Positions 19,530-28,937 of a DNA stretch of 64,000 bases are shown here, one piece after another. The stretch spans positions 1 to 64,000 of the forward strand of contig JAUNSJ010000006.1 in the NCBI GenBank assembly GCA_030539295.1. The letters are read 5' to 3'. A model generated the notes under the pieces. The model worked only from the letters and a program-made list of their open reading frames with translations, had not been told where the DNA came from and did not search any database. The translations under genes and the position numbers were made by a program. The stretch is from Planctomycetia bacterium (GTDB lineage: Bacteria; Planctomycetota; Planctomycetia; Pirellulales; Thermoguttaceae). Positions within the stretch are counted from its first letter, which is position 1. The number at the start of each line of letters is the position of its first letter.

Positions 19530-22019
19530 TTATTGGATTTTTGGCATGGGAATTTTTTCTCCGTTGCGTTGTCTTTCCTGCTCCTCCGGGTCCGTTGTTC
19601 CGTAGAAAACGGCGTTCAGGTCGATCCAGGTGGCAATGTCCTGCATTTCTTCCCTGGAAAGGACACTATCTTCGTGCCCCTTCTGGAGATATTTGACCAG
19701 TCGCGAGCCTAAGGCTCCATAGCGTCCGCCCGGCTCTGTTCTTTGTATCGTATTGCGACCGCCGAACCTGGGAATCCATGCCTGGGCCGTCCGGGTCGGG
19801 TCCTGTCCGTCATCACCCCAAAAGAGCTCGGACGAACCGCACAAGGCAATATAAGATTCGGTAAAATCGCCCTTGCGACTCCCTGTTAAATTGAGCCCGC
19901 CCTCTGTCCGCTGGCCATTGTGGCAGGAGATGCAGTGGCGATCCCAAATCGGCTGAACGGTGAGAACGTAGGAGAATGGACTGTTGCCCCATTTTCCTGG
20001 GACAAGTTGCGAGGGGTCCCGCAAACTCGCCTTGGGCCGGGATACTTCGCCACGCAAGGTTCCTTCACTGGAGGAGTAAACACTGTTCTCCCTGTTCTCA
20101 TGGCAGCCGACGCACGAAACCTTTTCTCCACGCTGCAGGTAGGTCAGTGAACGCATTGTCTGGAACGCGAATCCGTTCTCGTCGAGCAACTGAAGTAGAA
20201 GAGGAGTCTCTGCCGGAACGCGAAAATGAGCGGAGCCATCGTCTTCCACCGGCGCGGTTCCCAAAATGGCACGGGCATTCTCCTCGCCTGCCAGTCCAAC
20301 CGGAGGCTTGTCAGCATCGCGAGTCAGCTTGGGAAAAATCTGGACGACCCGAACTTCTTTTATGGAGCCGCGGGCAACCGAGCTGCCGAGTCCCTCATAA
20401 ACATCGGTTATGGTCATTTCACCCCATGTGGGGGCATTAACGGCCGGTAACTGACTCGGGAGCACAGGAGGGGGCGACTGCGGGATGATTGGAATAGGAT
20501 TGGAACAGCCAATTTCGGGGTCGCGATAGAGCAACTCACGATTGCCGTAGATATCGTACAGATAGATACCCAGCGCATTGACCCGATTGGCGCCGTCCAC
20601 TTCCCAAACCAGAGGCCAGGGACTATAGGATACCAGAAAAAACTCTTCCGATAACGGGTAGGGCGAGTCGTAATACTCATTTATATTTAGGGATTCACTC
20701 TCCGGAAAAGGGACATCAGGCGTAATTCGCGTAAGTGCCTGAAGACCGTCCACGCCGGCACTCGGGTCCAGAATGGCGAGCGAGCCTCCTGTAATCGAAT
20801 GGTGCGCCGAGGCGGTAAAGACGTATTTCTGACTGTTCGGAATGGGACGTGCCTGAAAGGTACAATGGGGAGAAGGCGTTGCGTTCCCCCAGACGGCAAG
20901 CGGGTTCGTCCCGTCCGGACGCGTTGCCCACAAATTCTGATGGGTTACCGCGTCGCGGTCAATGTAGTCCCAGCGTGAGTAGATGACTGTTCCGTTGTGC
21001 GACGTGACCGGGAACCACTCATTCGTATCGTGCCAGGAGAGCTGCTTGATGCAATCGCCCTGCGGAGATGTCCGAAAGAGTGTGTACACCTGCCAACGTT
21101 GGCCGAACGCCGGGTCGAAACATCGGGCATGTCCCTTGCGCCGCGTTGAACAGAAGACAATATCACCATCGGCCAACCAGTTCGGAGTAATATCGTCGAA
21201 GGAACCTGCTGTTATCTGCTTCAGGTCACTTCCGTCAACGCCGACTGTCCATACATGATAAAATCCTTCGTCCGGATCGTCGGCATGAACTTTCCACATA
21301 TCGTACTTTTTGTCGGAAGACATGTCCACCCAGGAGAAGACAATTTTTTTCGCGTCCCACGACAGTTGTGGTTCCAGTACAGACCCTTGCTCCAGCTTAC
21401 CGCCGGTTATGTCGCGACACAAGAGGGAACGGCCCGGCTCTTCCAGCAGGAACAGGCCACCGCCTCGCCGGGCACGCCATCCGTAATATTGCATGACACA
21501 GTGGGAATAATCAGCAGGGGCACGCTTGCAAAAGAGTATCTTGTCAAATTTCAAAAGGGGATTCGACAAGGCGATTCGACGTTTAAGTCCGCGAATCCTG
21601 GCGTACACCGTTTCGCACGCGACCGGATCATTGGGATCGGCGCTGGCCCGTTCGCCTGCCAAGTCCACCAGCGTCGCACGAAAACGCGACGTCTCCTTAT
21701 CGTCCAGCGAATCCGCCAAATTGCTCAAAAGGAGATCTGCCGCTTTTTCATGCCGTTCGGCAGCCGTTAAAAAATCCTGGCCCGCGGCGCTGTCAAGTCC
21801 GTCTTCCCGAAGCCATTCCCTTTCAATCATGGCACTGAACTTCGACGCTAAATGATCCGGCGAGATAACGCTCTGGCTCGACGTACTTCGGTTGCCTCCC
21901 GCGTTCAGTGTCCACGTAATTTCCGGTATTGAATCAATCGAGATTTCGTCTGCGCTTAATGTCGCGGCAAACAAAGAGACGACAAGGAAAGCCGTCCAAC
22001 GCGTTCTGCCTGATAACAT
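19530..22019 (-). CDS. HzsA-related di-haem exported protein (cassette E)
   Basis: 829 residues from ATG 22019 (AAAGG eight bases upstream; a GTG at 22028 is less likely). Signal peptide LSGRTRWTAFLVVSLFAATL, a helical N-terminal region, then a long beta-propeller of PD40/WD-like blades (KKIVFSWVD, GDIVFCSTRR, GTVIYSRWDY) and a C-terminal cytochrome c part with two CxxCH haem sites: CVGCH at about residue 636 and CISCH at about 696. This layout matches proteins annotated as related to hydrazine synthase alpha. That does not imply hydrazine synthesis; paralogues are common in planctomycetes with unknown function. It is the first gene of cassette E and has a strong promoter. Confidence 0.88.
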   Translation of the reverse strand: MLSGRTRWTAFLVVSLFAATLSADEISIDSIPEITWTLNAGGNRSTSSQSVISPDHLASKFSAMIEREWLREDGLDSAAGQDFLTAAERHEKAADLLLSNLADSLDDKETSRFRATLVDLAGERASADPNDPVACETVYARIRGLKRRIALSNPLLKFDKILFCKRAPADYSHCVMQYYGWRARRGGGLFLLEEPGRSLLCRDITGGKLEQGSVLEPQLSWDAKKIVFSWVDMSSDKKYDMWKVHADDPDEGFYHVWTVGVDGSDLKQITAGSFDDITPNWLADGDIVFCSTRRKGHARCFDPAFGQRWQVYTLFRTSPQGDCIKQLSWHDTNEWFPVTSHNGTVIYSRWDYIDRDAVTHQNLWATRPDGTNPLAVWGNATPSPHCTFQARPIPNSQKYVFTASAHHSITGGSLAILDPSAGVDGLQALTRITPDVPFPESESLNINEYYDSPYPLSEEFFLVSYSPWPLVWEVDGANRVNALGIYLYDIYGNRELLYRDPEIGCSNPIPIIPQSPPPVLPSQLPAVNAPTWGEMTITDVYEGLGSSVARGSIKEVRVVQIFPKLTRDADKPPVGLAGEENARAILGTAPVEDDGSAHFRVPAETPLLLQLLDENGFAFQTMRSLTYLQRGEKVSCVGCHENRENSVYSSSEGTLRGEVSRPKASLRDPSQLVPGKWGNSPFSYVLTVQPIWDRHCISCHNGQRTEGGLNLTGSRKGDFTESYIALCGSSELFWGDDGQDPTRTAQAWIPRFGGRNTIQRTEPGGRYGALGSRLVKYLQKGHEDSVLSREEMQDIATWIDLNAVFYGTTDPEEQERQRNGEKIPMPKIQ

Positions 22020-22141
22020 GAATATCACCTTTCCTCATTCTCGTTAAGGAGCAACAGAGCACTGCCACCTCTCTGTTTGGCAAAAACGGTGTGTCGTCAC
22101 AATAATTGAAAAATACCAAGTCCACACCACCAATAAAATTT

Positions 22142-22170
22142 ATTATAACGAGCCGTTCAAGGAGAGTCAA
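22142..22170 (-). promoter_or_regulatory. sigma70-type promoter of the cassette E HzsA-like gene
   Basis: On the minus strand TTGACT (complement of 22165-22170), 17-base spacer, TATAAT (complement of 22142-22147). It is preceded by GC as in the other cassette promoters (GCTTGAC), but no CGTCAA boxes are obvious here. Confidence 0.7.
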
Positions 22171-22334
22171 GCATTTTCTATGACCGGTTTGTAGTATGGA
22201 GTGTACATTTTGTCTCACTGAAAACCTGTGAACCACTCAACAAACGATCCCATTACTTCTGTCGTTAAAAAGTCTGAAGAGCAGGGCTTGGGACGAGCGA
22301 CATGGCGACACCGCGGCGCCCTTTGGCGTCGCCA

Positions 22335-24170
22335 TTAGTTGCCGGCGGCGCTGCACCGTTTGTATTCCAGAACGAGCATGGTTATGTCGTCCGACTGCTC
22401 ATGGTCGTCGGCGAATGTGTCAATTTCCGACTTGATAAAAGAGATCAGCTCCAGCAGATTGGCACGCGACGCATAGGGCGAGCCTAACGTCTCCTTGAGC
22501 CGGTTCTCGCCGAACATCTGGCCATTGCGGTCAAAAGCTTCGGTCACGCCGTCGGTATACATAAAGATTTTATCGCCTTCCTGAAGTTGGAAAACACTTT
22601 CTGAATATTCTGACAGCGGCATACCGGCCAAAACGAACCCGCCCGAGGACTCCATATATTCCACCGACCCGTCGGCGCGAATCAGAACCGGCGGATTGTG
22701 CCCAGCACTGACCGTGGTGAGTTTGCCCGTACTGATCTCAAGAATGCCAAGAAAAGCCGTTACAAACATGCACGCTTCGTTATTCTCGCACAGGTATGTG
22801 TTCGACCGCGTGAAAATCTGACTCGGTGTCAAACCGGACTCCGCGTAATTCTTTATTGCCGTCTTCGACGTCATCATAAAGAGAGCCGCTGGAATCCCTT
22901 TTCCGGAAACGTCCGCAATGACAATGGCCAGATGGTCATTGTCGATCAGGAAGAAGTCGTAAAAATCGCCGCCCACGTTTCGCGCTGTGTACATGGACGC
23001 ATAGATATCGAACTCGTTTCGCGTCGGATAGGGCGGAAAGACGTTCGGCATGGCGGACAGTTGAATGGCCCGCGCGAATTCCAGTTCGTTATCAATTCGG
23101 GCCGCCGCGTCGTGAATCGCTTGTCGCAGAGCCTGTACCGTCGCGTTTATTCCCGCCGAAAGCGAAACGAACTCCTCGTTCGTAAAGACCTGGACTTTCT
23201 CTTCCAGATTCCCTTCGGTTATCCGCTTGAGCGATGAGTTTACACTTTCTATGCCAACAATGACGACTCGCTTAATCATCTCATTGACCAGCAGAAACAC
23301 CGCACCGAAGAGCAGAAAATTCAGCAAAATCAGCGTAAAAGCATTCTGATCCCGACTCTCGAAGATTTCCGTGCTCGGCAGCAGACCGATAACATTATAA
23401 TCGCCAATGCGCTCATAACAGCAGAGTGTCTTTACCCCTCGCGAGTAGACCCAGAATGTGCCTTGTCCTTCACGCAGGCGGCGAAACGGAATCCCAAGCG
23501 ACAAGATGTTTTGCCCAGTCATTTGCGCATCCGCAATACTGACAATGCGGTCTTTTCTCGCCAGAACGATTTCGCCCGTGGCCCCTATTCCGGCCGCAAT
23601 TGTCCGGTTGGCGGTCTCCGTTGGCAATGCAACCTCGTTCAAACGATCCGGATTATAGCAGATCAGCAGTGCCCCGGCCGTATCCAGACGGGTTGTGGCC
23701 GCGAGGATTCCCTGGCCCGGGAAAACATCGACCAGCCGAAATTCCGGGTCTTTAAACTCCTTCTGGATCGTCTCAATAAAATTCTTATCAATCGTCGTTT
23801 GACCCGTGGAGCTATCCACTTCCGCCTCAATGGCCCCGTCGCCATCAAACAGAATGGCATGCTCAATTTGGGCGGCGACAAGAATCTGCCGCATGAGGTC
23901 GCTATCATTCAGGAGCTCCTTATTCGAACGCAGTGTTCCTGCCAAGGCACTGACCTTATCGACCGCTTCCGCCTCGAGATGAGCCAGAACCGTCTGACGG
24001 TAGTCGTTGTTTTTTGCCAGTTGAGCGACTACTTCCGCGATCTTCCGATTGATCATTTTTTCGGCGGCAAGCTCCGCCTGTTGCGTCTGCAAATAATACG
24101 AGATGCAAAAAGTAAAGGTAAAAGCAATGGCCACAAACACGAAGAGCCACTTATGAAAAATTTTGCGCAT
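22335..24170 (-). CDS. membrane sensor with HAMP and PP2C/SpoIIE phosphatase domain
   Basis: 611 residues. Membrane segment at 8-28, an extracytoplasmic sensor of about 240 residues (dCache-like in length), a second membrane segment at about 278-300 (FTLILLNFLLFGAVFLLVNEM), a HAMP-like linker with SLKRITEGNLEEKV, then a SpoIIE/RsbU serine phosphatase: GGDFYDFFLIDNDHLAIVIA, DVSGKGIPAALFM, SAGHNPPVL, MYTDGVTEAFD and QSDDITMLVLEY, with the metal aspartates present. Such proteins dephosphorylate anti-anti-sigma factors in partner-switching pathways. No partner gene is adjacent. There is no strong ribosome binding site before ATG 24170. Confidence 0.92.
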   Translation of the reverse strand: MRKIFHKWLFVFVAIAFTFTFCISYYLQTQQAELAAEKMINRKIAEVVAQLAKNNDYRQTVLAHLEAEAVDKVSALAGTLRSNKELLNDSDLMRQILVAAQIEHAILFDGDGAIEAEVDSSTGQTTIDKNFIETIQKEFKDPEFRLVDVFPGQGILAATTRLDTAGALLICYNPDRLNEVALPTETANRTIAAGIGATGEIVLARKDRIVSIADAQMTGQNILSLGIPFRRLREGQGTFWVYSRGVKTLCCYERIGDYNVIGLLPSTEIFESRDQNAFTLILLNFLLFGAVFLLVNEMIKRVVIVGIESVNSSLKRITEGNLEEKVQVFTNEEFVSLSAGINATVQALRQAIHDAAARIDNELEFARAIQLSAMPNVFPPYPTRNEFDIYASMYTARNVGGDFYDFFLIDNDHLAIVIADVSGKGIPAALFMMTSKTAIKNYAESGLTPSQIFTRSNTYLCENNEACMFVTAFLGILEISTGKLTTVSAGHNPPVLIRADGSVEYMESSGGFVLAGMPLSEYSESVFQLQEGDKIFMYTDGVTEAFDRNGQMFGENRLKETLGSPYASRANLLELISFIKSEIDTFADDHEQSDDITMLVLEYKRCSAAGN

Positions 24171-24545
24171 TGAACTGTATGATTTATCGTTAAGGAATTC
24201 ATGTTATCAACGTTATTGCATAAGGGGGCTGGTCCCAATGCACAATATCTATTTTACCCGAAAAAAACTGCTTTTGCAACCGAAAAGTTCCCAAATTTTC
24301 TGTTTTCTTTAAATTGTACCCGGTTTTTTGGTAAAATGGGAGAGCAAAGAGCCTACAACCCTTGCCGAACGAGGCGATTTCTGTTATTATAGTGTCTGCA
24401 AGCGGTCGCCATGGACGTGTTAACGGCCGGCCGTTCGTCGCCGGAAGGTTGCCCGGTTCGCAATCTCCCGGGGAAAACGCCAGTGGCGGCATAACCTTTG
24501 AATGAGCTTAGATTTAAGTGGGAATTAACACGATAGAGCACGGTC
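24171..24545 (+). promoter_or_regulatory. divergent intergenic region with candidate promoter for the glycosyltransferase
   Basis: 375 bases without a gene. On the plus strand TTGCCG (24362-24367), 17 bases, TATTAT (24385-24390) form a plausible promoter for the glycosyltransferase at 24546. I could not place a promoter for the divergent phosphatase gene with confidence. Confidence 0.45.
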
Positions 24546-25694
24546 ATGGTCAAGAAAAAAATCCTGTTCATCATACCAACGCTGGACCGCAGTGGAGCCG
24601 AGAAGCAACTCGTGCTCCTGGCGACCGGACTGCCCCGGGACGAGTTTGAGGTTCACGTTGCCCTGCTTACCCGAACGGGCCCGCTGACCGCCGACCTGGA
24701 TGCGGCCGGTATTCCCTGGACACTCATCGGGAAAAAACGTAAAATCTCGTTCTCCGCCTATTTACGTCTCAAACGACTCATTCGCAAACTGCAACCGGAC
24801 ATTGTCCATACGTGGCTTTTTGCCGCTAATGCGTACGGTCGAAAGGCCGCCTTTGCCTGTCGCGTTCCGCGGGTGATCTGTGGCGAGCGGTGTGTCGACC
24901 CCTGGAAGTCGCCTCTCCATTTCCTCATTGACCGCCAGCTGGCCAAAAAAACCGATACCATTGCGGCCAATAGCGACGGCATTCGTGATTTCTATGTCCG
25001 GCACGGTCTGCCTGCCGATCGCTTCGTCGTAATACCCAATGCGCAGCCCACTCCGCCGCCGTCGCCTTGGTCCCGAGCGGAACTTCTTAACTCGCTTGGT
25101 ATTGCGTCGCAAGAGACCGACGCGTTTGACCCGTCGTCCGGTCCGTTCCTTATTGGAATTGTTGCCCGACTCTGGCCCCAAAAGCGACTTCAAGAGGCAC
25201 TTTGGTCCTTCGACCAGTTAAAATTTATGGGCATCGATTATCACGGTATAATCATCGGAGACGGCCCGGAACGCGATCGACTCCTCCGCTATCGGGAAGA
25301 ACTCCTGCTCAACGACCGGGTTCATTTCCTCGGTCATCGCAACGATGTTTCCAACTTCATGCCGCACTTCGACCTCCTTTGGTGCACCAGTGCCTATGAA
25401 GGCCAGTCGAATTCCATTCTGGAGGCCATGGCCGCCGGTGTGCCGGTGATTGCCTCCGATATTCCCGGCAATCGAGAGCTGGTTGTCCCTGGTCAAACCG
25501 GCATGCTCATACCGGAATTCGACGGCGACCGCCAACGTCGTCGCACTGCCGTTACGCATCAATCCTTTCTCCTCCTGCGACCGGAAGGATACGCCACACG
25601 CAAGGCCATGGGAATCGCCGCAAAAGCTCGCATCCGCGATGAATTCTCACTCGAAAAAATGATCGCTCGATATTGCGAGTTGTACCGACGGTAA
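24546..25694 (+). CDS. GT4-family glycosyltransferase
   Basis: 382 residues, GT-B fold. N-terminal domain begins KKILFIIPTLDRSGAEKQLV (typical acceptor-side start with the G-A-E-K loop); DIVHTWLFAANAYGR; the donor-binding C-terminal domain has IGIVARLWPQKRLQEALWSF, GDGPERDRLL, VHFLGHRNDV and the E-x7-E signature in EGQSNSILEAMAAGVPVIAS. It transfers a sugar from a nucleotide donor; acceptor unknown, presumably cell-surface glycan or lipid. The AMP ligase gene follows about 90 bases downstream on the same strand. Confidence 0.93.
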   Translation: MVKKKILFIIPTLDRSGAEKQLVLLATGLPRDEFEVHVALLTRTGPLTADLDAAGIPWTLIGKKRKISFSAYLRLKRLIRKLQPDIVHTWLFAANAYGRKAAFACRVPRVICGERCVDPWKSPLHFLIDRQLAKKTDTIAANSDGIRDFYVRHGLPADRFVVIPNAQPTPPPSPWSRAELLNSLGIASQETDAFDPSSGPFLIGIVARLWPQKRLQEALWSFDQLKFMGIDYHGIIIGDGPERDRLLRYREELLLNDRVHFLGHRNDVSNFMPHFDLLWCTSAYEGQSNSILEAMAAGVPVIASDIPGNRELVVPGQTGMLIPEFDGDRQRRRTAVTHQSFLLLRPEGYATRKAMGIAAKARIRDEFSLEKMIARYCELYRR

Positions 25695-25783
25695 GTTGTA
25701 TTAAAAATAACAATAATAACGACAATAAAGAGACTTCGCCACCCCGAGGAGTGACTGTCCCAAGTTTACAAAGGTGGAATTGT

Positions 25784-27478
25784 ATGAATGACAATCATTT
25801 AAATATTGCCCAGCGGCTTGTTGACATGGCCCAACAGATACCCGATAATATCGCCATAGCGCAGCCGGAGTTCCGTGGCAAACGGCCCCTTCGCAACCCC
25901 TACGGCAAACGTGTCTATCGCGTCGTTACCTTTCGCGAACTCGACGCCGATAGCGACCGCATCGCCTGGGCCATGCGACACAATGGCCTGAAGCCGGGCA
26001 TGAAAATCGCCCTTCTCGTCCGACAGGGAATCGACTTTATTACCCTCGTCTTTGCCCTGTATAAAGCGGGTGCCGTTCTCATACTCATCGATCCCGGCAT
26101 GGGCCTGAAAGGGATGTTGCGCTGCCTCAAAGAGGCGGAGCCGGACGGTTTCGTGGCCATTCCTGCCGCAATGGCCGTGCGTCTCTGGTATCGACGCTGG
26201 TTCCCCAAGGCAAAATTCTTCCTGACCGTTGGTCGACGCTGGGGCTGGTCCGGCATGACCCTGAAACAGGCACGCGAGGAAACCTCGAGTGAACCGCTCT
26301 GCCATCCGACGGCTCCCGACGACCCGGCCGCCATTATCTTTACCAGTGGCAGTACCGGCGTAGCTAAAGGCGTCCTCTATACCCATCGTATTTTCGATAC
26401 CCAGGTCAGTCAAATTGCTGCCCGACTCCAGATTAAGCCGGGCGAAATTGATCTGGCCGGCTTTCCCTTCTTCGGTCTCTTTAACGCCGCGCACGGGACG
26501 ACTGCCGTCCTGCCTGATATGGACCCGACCCGACCTGCTCAAATCAATCCGGAACTCTTTCTGGAAGCCGCTCGCGACTGGAAAGTCACCCAATCGTTCG
26601 GCTCTCCCGCCCTCTGGAATCGCGTAACCGACTATTGCCTGGCTCATAATATCCGAATTGCGACTCTCAAGCGTGCTATTTCCGCCGGGGCTCCCATTCA
26701 GTTCTCACTCCTTGAAAAAATGAAAAAATGCATTCATCCCGAAGGCGAGATCTATACTCCCTACGGCGCGACCGAGGCACTTCCCGTTGCCGTGATTTCC
26801 GCCACGGAAGTCCTTACGGAAACCCGCCCGAAAACGGAAGCGGGCGCCGGAATCTGCGTTGGGAAAAAATTTCCCACTCTGCGATGGAAAGTCATTACCA
26901 TAACCGACGACCCGCTCGATTGGGACGAACTTGAAGTCTGTCTCCCAGGCACGGTTGGCGAACTGCTCGTCTCCGGTCCCCAGGTCACACGCCGCTATGT
27001 AACCCGAATCGACGCCAATGCCCTGGCAAAAATTGTGGACCAGTCCGGGACCGTCTGGCATCGCATGGGCGACGTCGGTTACCTCGACGACCAGGATCGA
27101 TTCTGGTTCTGTGGTCGCAAGGCCCATCGCGTCGTCTCGGAACAAGGCTCCTTCTTCTCCATACCGTGTGAGTCCGTAACGAATCGCAGTCCGAAAGTAC
27201 GCCGCTCGGCGCTGGCCGGTATACCCCTGCCTGGTGCTCGACAGACGAATCTGCGTATTCCGGTCATGATTGTCGAGCCAAAGCCGGAGTACTGTCCGAA
27301 GAACGCGTCCGAAAAGGAATTCTTTTTGTTGGAAATGCGTGTGCTCCTTAAGAATGCCGCACTTACCCGCGAGATTAACCACGTCCTCATCCACCCGAAC
27401 TTCCCTGTTGATGTTCGACACAACGCCAAGATTAACCGGGAAAAACTCTCCGAATGGGCCGCGACCCAAATACACTAA
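25784..27478 (+). CDS. OleC-like AMP-dependent synthetase (fatty acyl ligase / beta-lactone synthetase family)
   Basis: 564 residues from ATG 25784, with AAGGTGG six bases upstream; an earlier in-frame start inside the glycosyltransferase is not supported. ANL-superfamily marks: P-loop IIFTSGSTGVAKGV (about 184-197), YTPYGATEALP, and MGDVGYLDDQDRFWFCGRK. The segment FPFFGLFNAAHGTTAVLPDMD plus PTRPAQINP is characteristic of the OleC/long-chain olefin group, whose members convert beta-hydroxy acids to beta-lactones. OleA, OleB and OleD homologues are not in the window, so a plain fatty-acyl ligase role remains possible. Confidence 0.85.
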   Translation: MNDNHLNIAQRLVDMAQQIPDNIAIAQPEFRGKRPLRNPYGKRVYRVVTFRELDADSDRIAWAMRHNGLKPGMKIALLVRQGIDFITLVFALYKAGAVLILIDPGMGLKGMLRCLKEAEPDGFVAIPAAMAVRLWYRRWFPKAKFFLTVGRRWGWSGMTLKQAREETSSEPLCHPTAPDDPAAIIFTSGSTGVAKGVLYTHRIFDTQVSQIAARLQIKPGEIDLAGFPFFGLFNAAHGTTAVLPDMDPTRPAQINPELFLEAARDWKVTQSFGSPALWNRVTDYCLAHNIRIATLKRAISAGAPIQFSLLEKMKKCIHPEGEIYTPYGATEALPVAVISATEVLTETRPKTEAGAGICVGKKFPTLRWKVITITDDPLDWDELEVCLPGTVGELLVSGPQVTRRYVTRIDANALAKIVDQSGTVWHRMGDVGYLDDQDRFWFCGRKAHRVVSEQGSFFSIPCESVTNRSPKVRRSALAGIPLPGARQTNLRIPVMIVEPKPEYCPKNASEKEFFLLEMRVLLKNAALTREINHVLIHPNFPVDVRHNAKINREKLSEWAATQIH

Positions 27479-27591
27479 GTTGCAAAAGCCGCCCGTGTCC
27501 TGCCGCGCGGTAGGAGGATTCAACATTGCTATAAAAACCGAAGGGAACCATTAATATCAATAAGTTATCTATCCTTTGCATATGGACAAAT

Positions 27592-27658
27592 CGTCAAAAA
27601 AATAAATATAAATCGTCAATAGAATTCGCTTGACAAACGTTTTTCGGCATGATATAAT
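27592..27658 (+). promoter_or_regulatory. cassette A promoter with paired CGTCAA boxes
   Basis: CGTCAA at 27592-27597 and again at 27614-27619 (22 bases apart, two helical turns), an A/T-rich spacer between them, then GAATTCGC, TTGACA at 27630-27635, 17 bases and TATAAT at 27653-27658. Nearly the same block recurs at 30539 and 34690. The paired boxes look like an activator or operator site; the binding protein is unknown. Confidence 0.8.
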
Positions 27659-27777
27659 GAGTTTCGTCAGTGGCAAGGTACTGCTGTATGGCTTAAAAAG
27701 TTTTTTAAATCCTTAGAGCGTGCGGCTTAGTTGTGACTGTAGCGATCAACCCTGTTTACAAAAGGAGCTTTATTATC

Positions 27778-28860
27778 ATGAAGAACACGGCATGTAGAAG
27801 GAAGAATTTCTCGAAACAAGAAGGACCATGCTTATTCCGATCAAATGAGGTGCGCTGGCAGTCAGGCTTTACGCTCGTGGAACTGTTGGTCGTTATTGCG
27901 ATCATCGGCATTTTAATCGCGCTCCTCCTGCCAGCGATCCAAGCGGCGCGGGAAGCGGCCAGTCGCATGCAATGCACGAACAATATGAAACAACTTGCAA
28001 TTGCCACACACAACTACCACGACGCACATCAATCTTTTTCGCGTAACGAGATTCACTCGGAAACAGAGAACTGGGACGTCGCTTTTGCGGGCAACCACGG
28101 AAGTTTTCTCGTTGGTTTATTGCCGTTCATGGAGCAGTCGTCGCTGTACAGCAGCTGCCGATTCGATATTGCGACGGAACTCAGCTTTACCGCAGACAAG
28201 AAATTTATTTTTGAATATTGGCTTGACGATTTGGTCTGTCCATCCTCGGACTTCGGCAAGGAATATATAAACCCGGTCGCTGCTTCAGAGGACGAAGCAA
28301 CGCGAAGAGCGCAACTTGTCGGCGGGTATAACGACGGGAATCGCGCCATTAGTTACTATTCACTTTGCATCGGAAACGTCAACTTCGCCCCGTGTGACAG
28401 TGTCTTTGGCAATAACACTTTGGATGGCTACTGCAATCTTGTACACGGAGGTAACTGCACCAATGGGAAGAACACTTCCGGTGTCTATGCCCATGCAACC
28501 TGGGCAGCTGGAATGACCGATATTCTGGACGGCACGTCCAATACAATTCTGCACGGCGAAATTCATCCGGTGGTTGGAGTCAACGCTCACGTCTTTTGGG
28601 GTGGCTGGACTCATCCGAACTCTTATTGGCATTCCACAGTCTGCCCCATTAATGCGGGTGCGACGAAATATCCGGGCACTTGTGCCTGTCCAACGGCCGG
28701 CGGCGGCTGGGCGTGCGATCTTGGCTACGCCTCGCGGCATCCAGGAGGCGCTAACTTCTCCTTCGCCGACGGCAGTGTCCACTTCCTCTCCGATACAATT
28801 GAGTACAAGGTCTATCAATATCTCGGCTCTCGTTACGATGGACAAACGGTTAAATTTTAA
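27778..28860 (+). CDS. DUF1559 pseudopilin without G tract (cassette A, first copy)
   Basis: 360 residues from ATG 27778 (AAAGGAG ten bases upstream). Leader of about 34 basic residues ending VRWQSG^FTLVELLVV (^ marks the predicted prepilin-peptidase cut), membrane helix [20 protein letters not shown], then the conserved AAREAASRMQCTNNMKQL. The C-terminal block HPGGANFSFADGSVHF is the H-x9-DG signature. There is no homopolymer in the leader and the frame is open, so this gene is constitutively readable. It is followed by a second DUF1559 gene 77 bases on; the two share extensive similarity (SSLYSSC, VCPSSD, GTSNTILHGE), suggesting a tandem duplication. Confidence 0.92.
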   Translation: MKNTACRRKNFSKQEGPCLFRSNEVRWQSGFTLVELLVVIAIIGILIALLLPAIQAAREAASRMQCTNNMKQLAIATHNYHDAHQSFSRNEIHSETENWDVAFAGNHGSFLVGLLPFMEQSSLYSSCRFDIATELSFTADKKFIFEYWLDDLVCPSSDFGKEYINPVAASEDEATRRAQLVGGYNDGNRAISYYSLCIGNVNFAPCDSVFGNNTLDGYCNLVHGGNCTNGKNTSGVYAHATWAAGMTDILDGTSNTILHGEIHPVVGVNAHVFWGGWTHPNSYWHSTVCPINAGATKYPGTCACPTAGGGWACDLGYASRHPGGANFSFADGSVHFLSDTIEYKVYQYLGSRYDGQTVKF

Positions 28861-28937
28861 CGAAACGTGAATATTCCTTTCATGATTTATTAAATGACGA
28901 AAAAATTGACGACAAAAAAAGAATAAAGGGTAATACC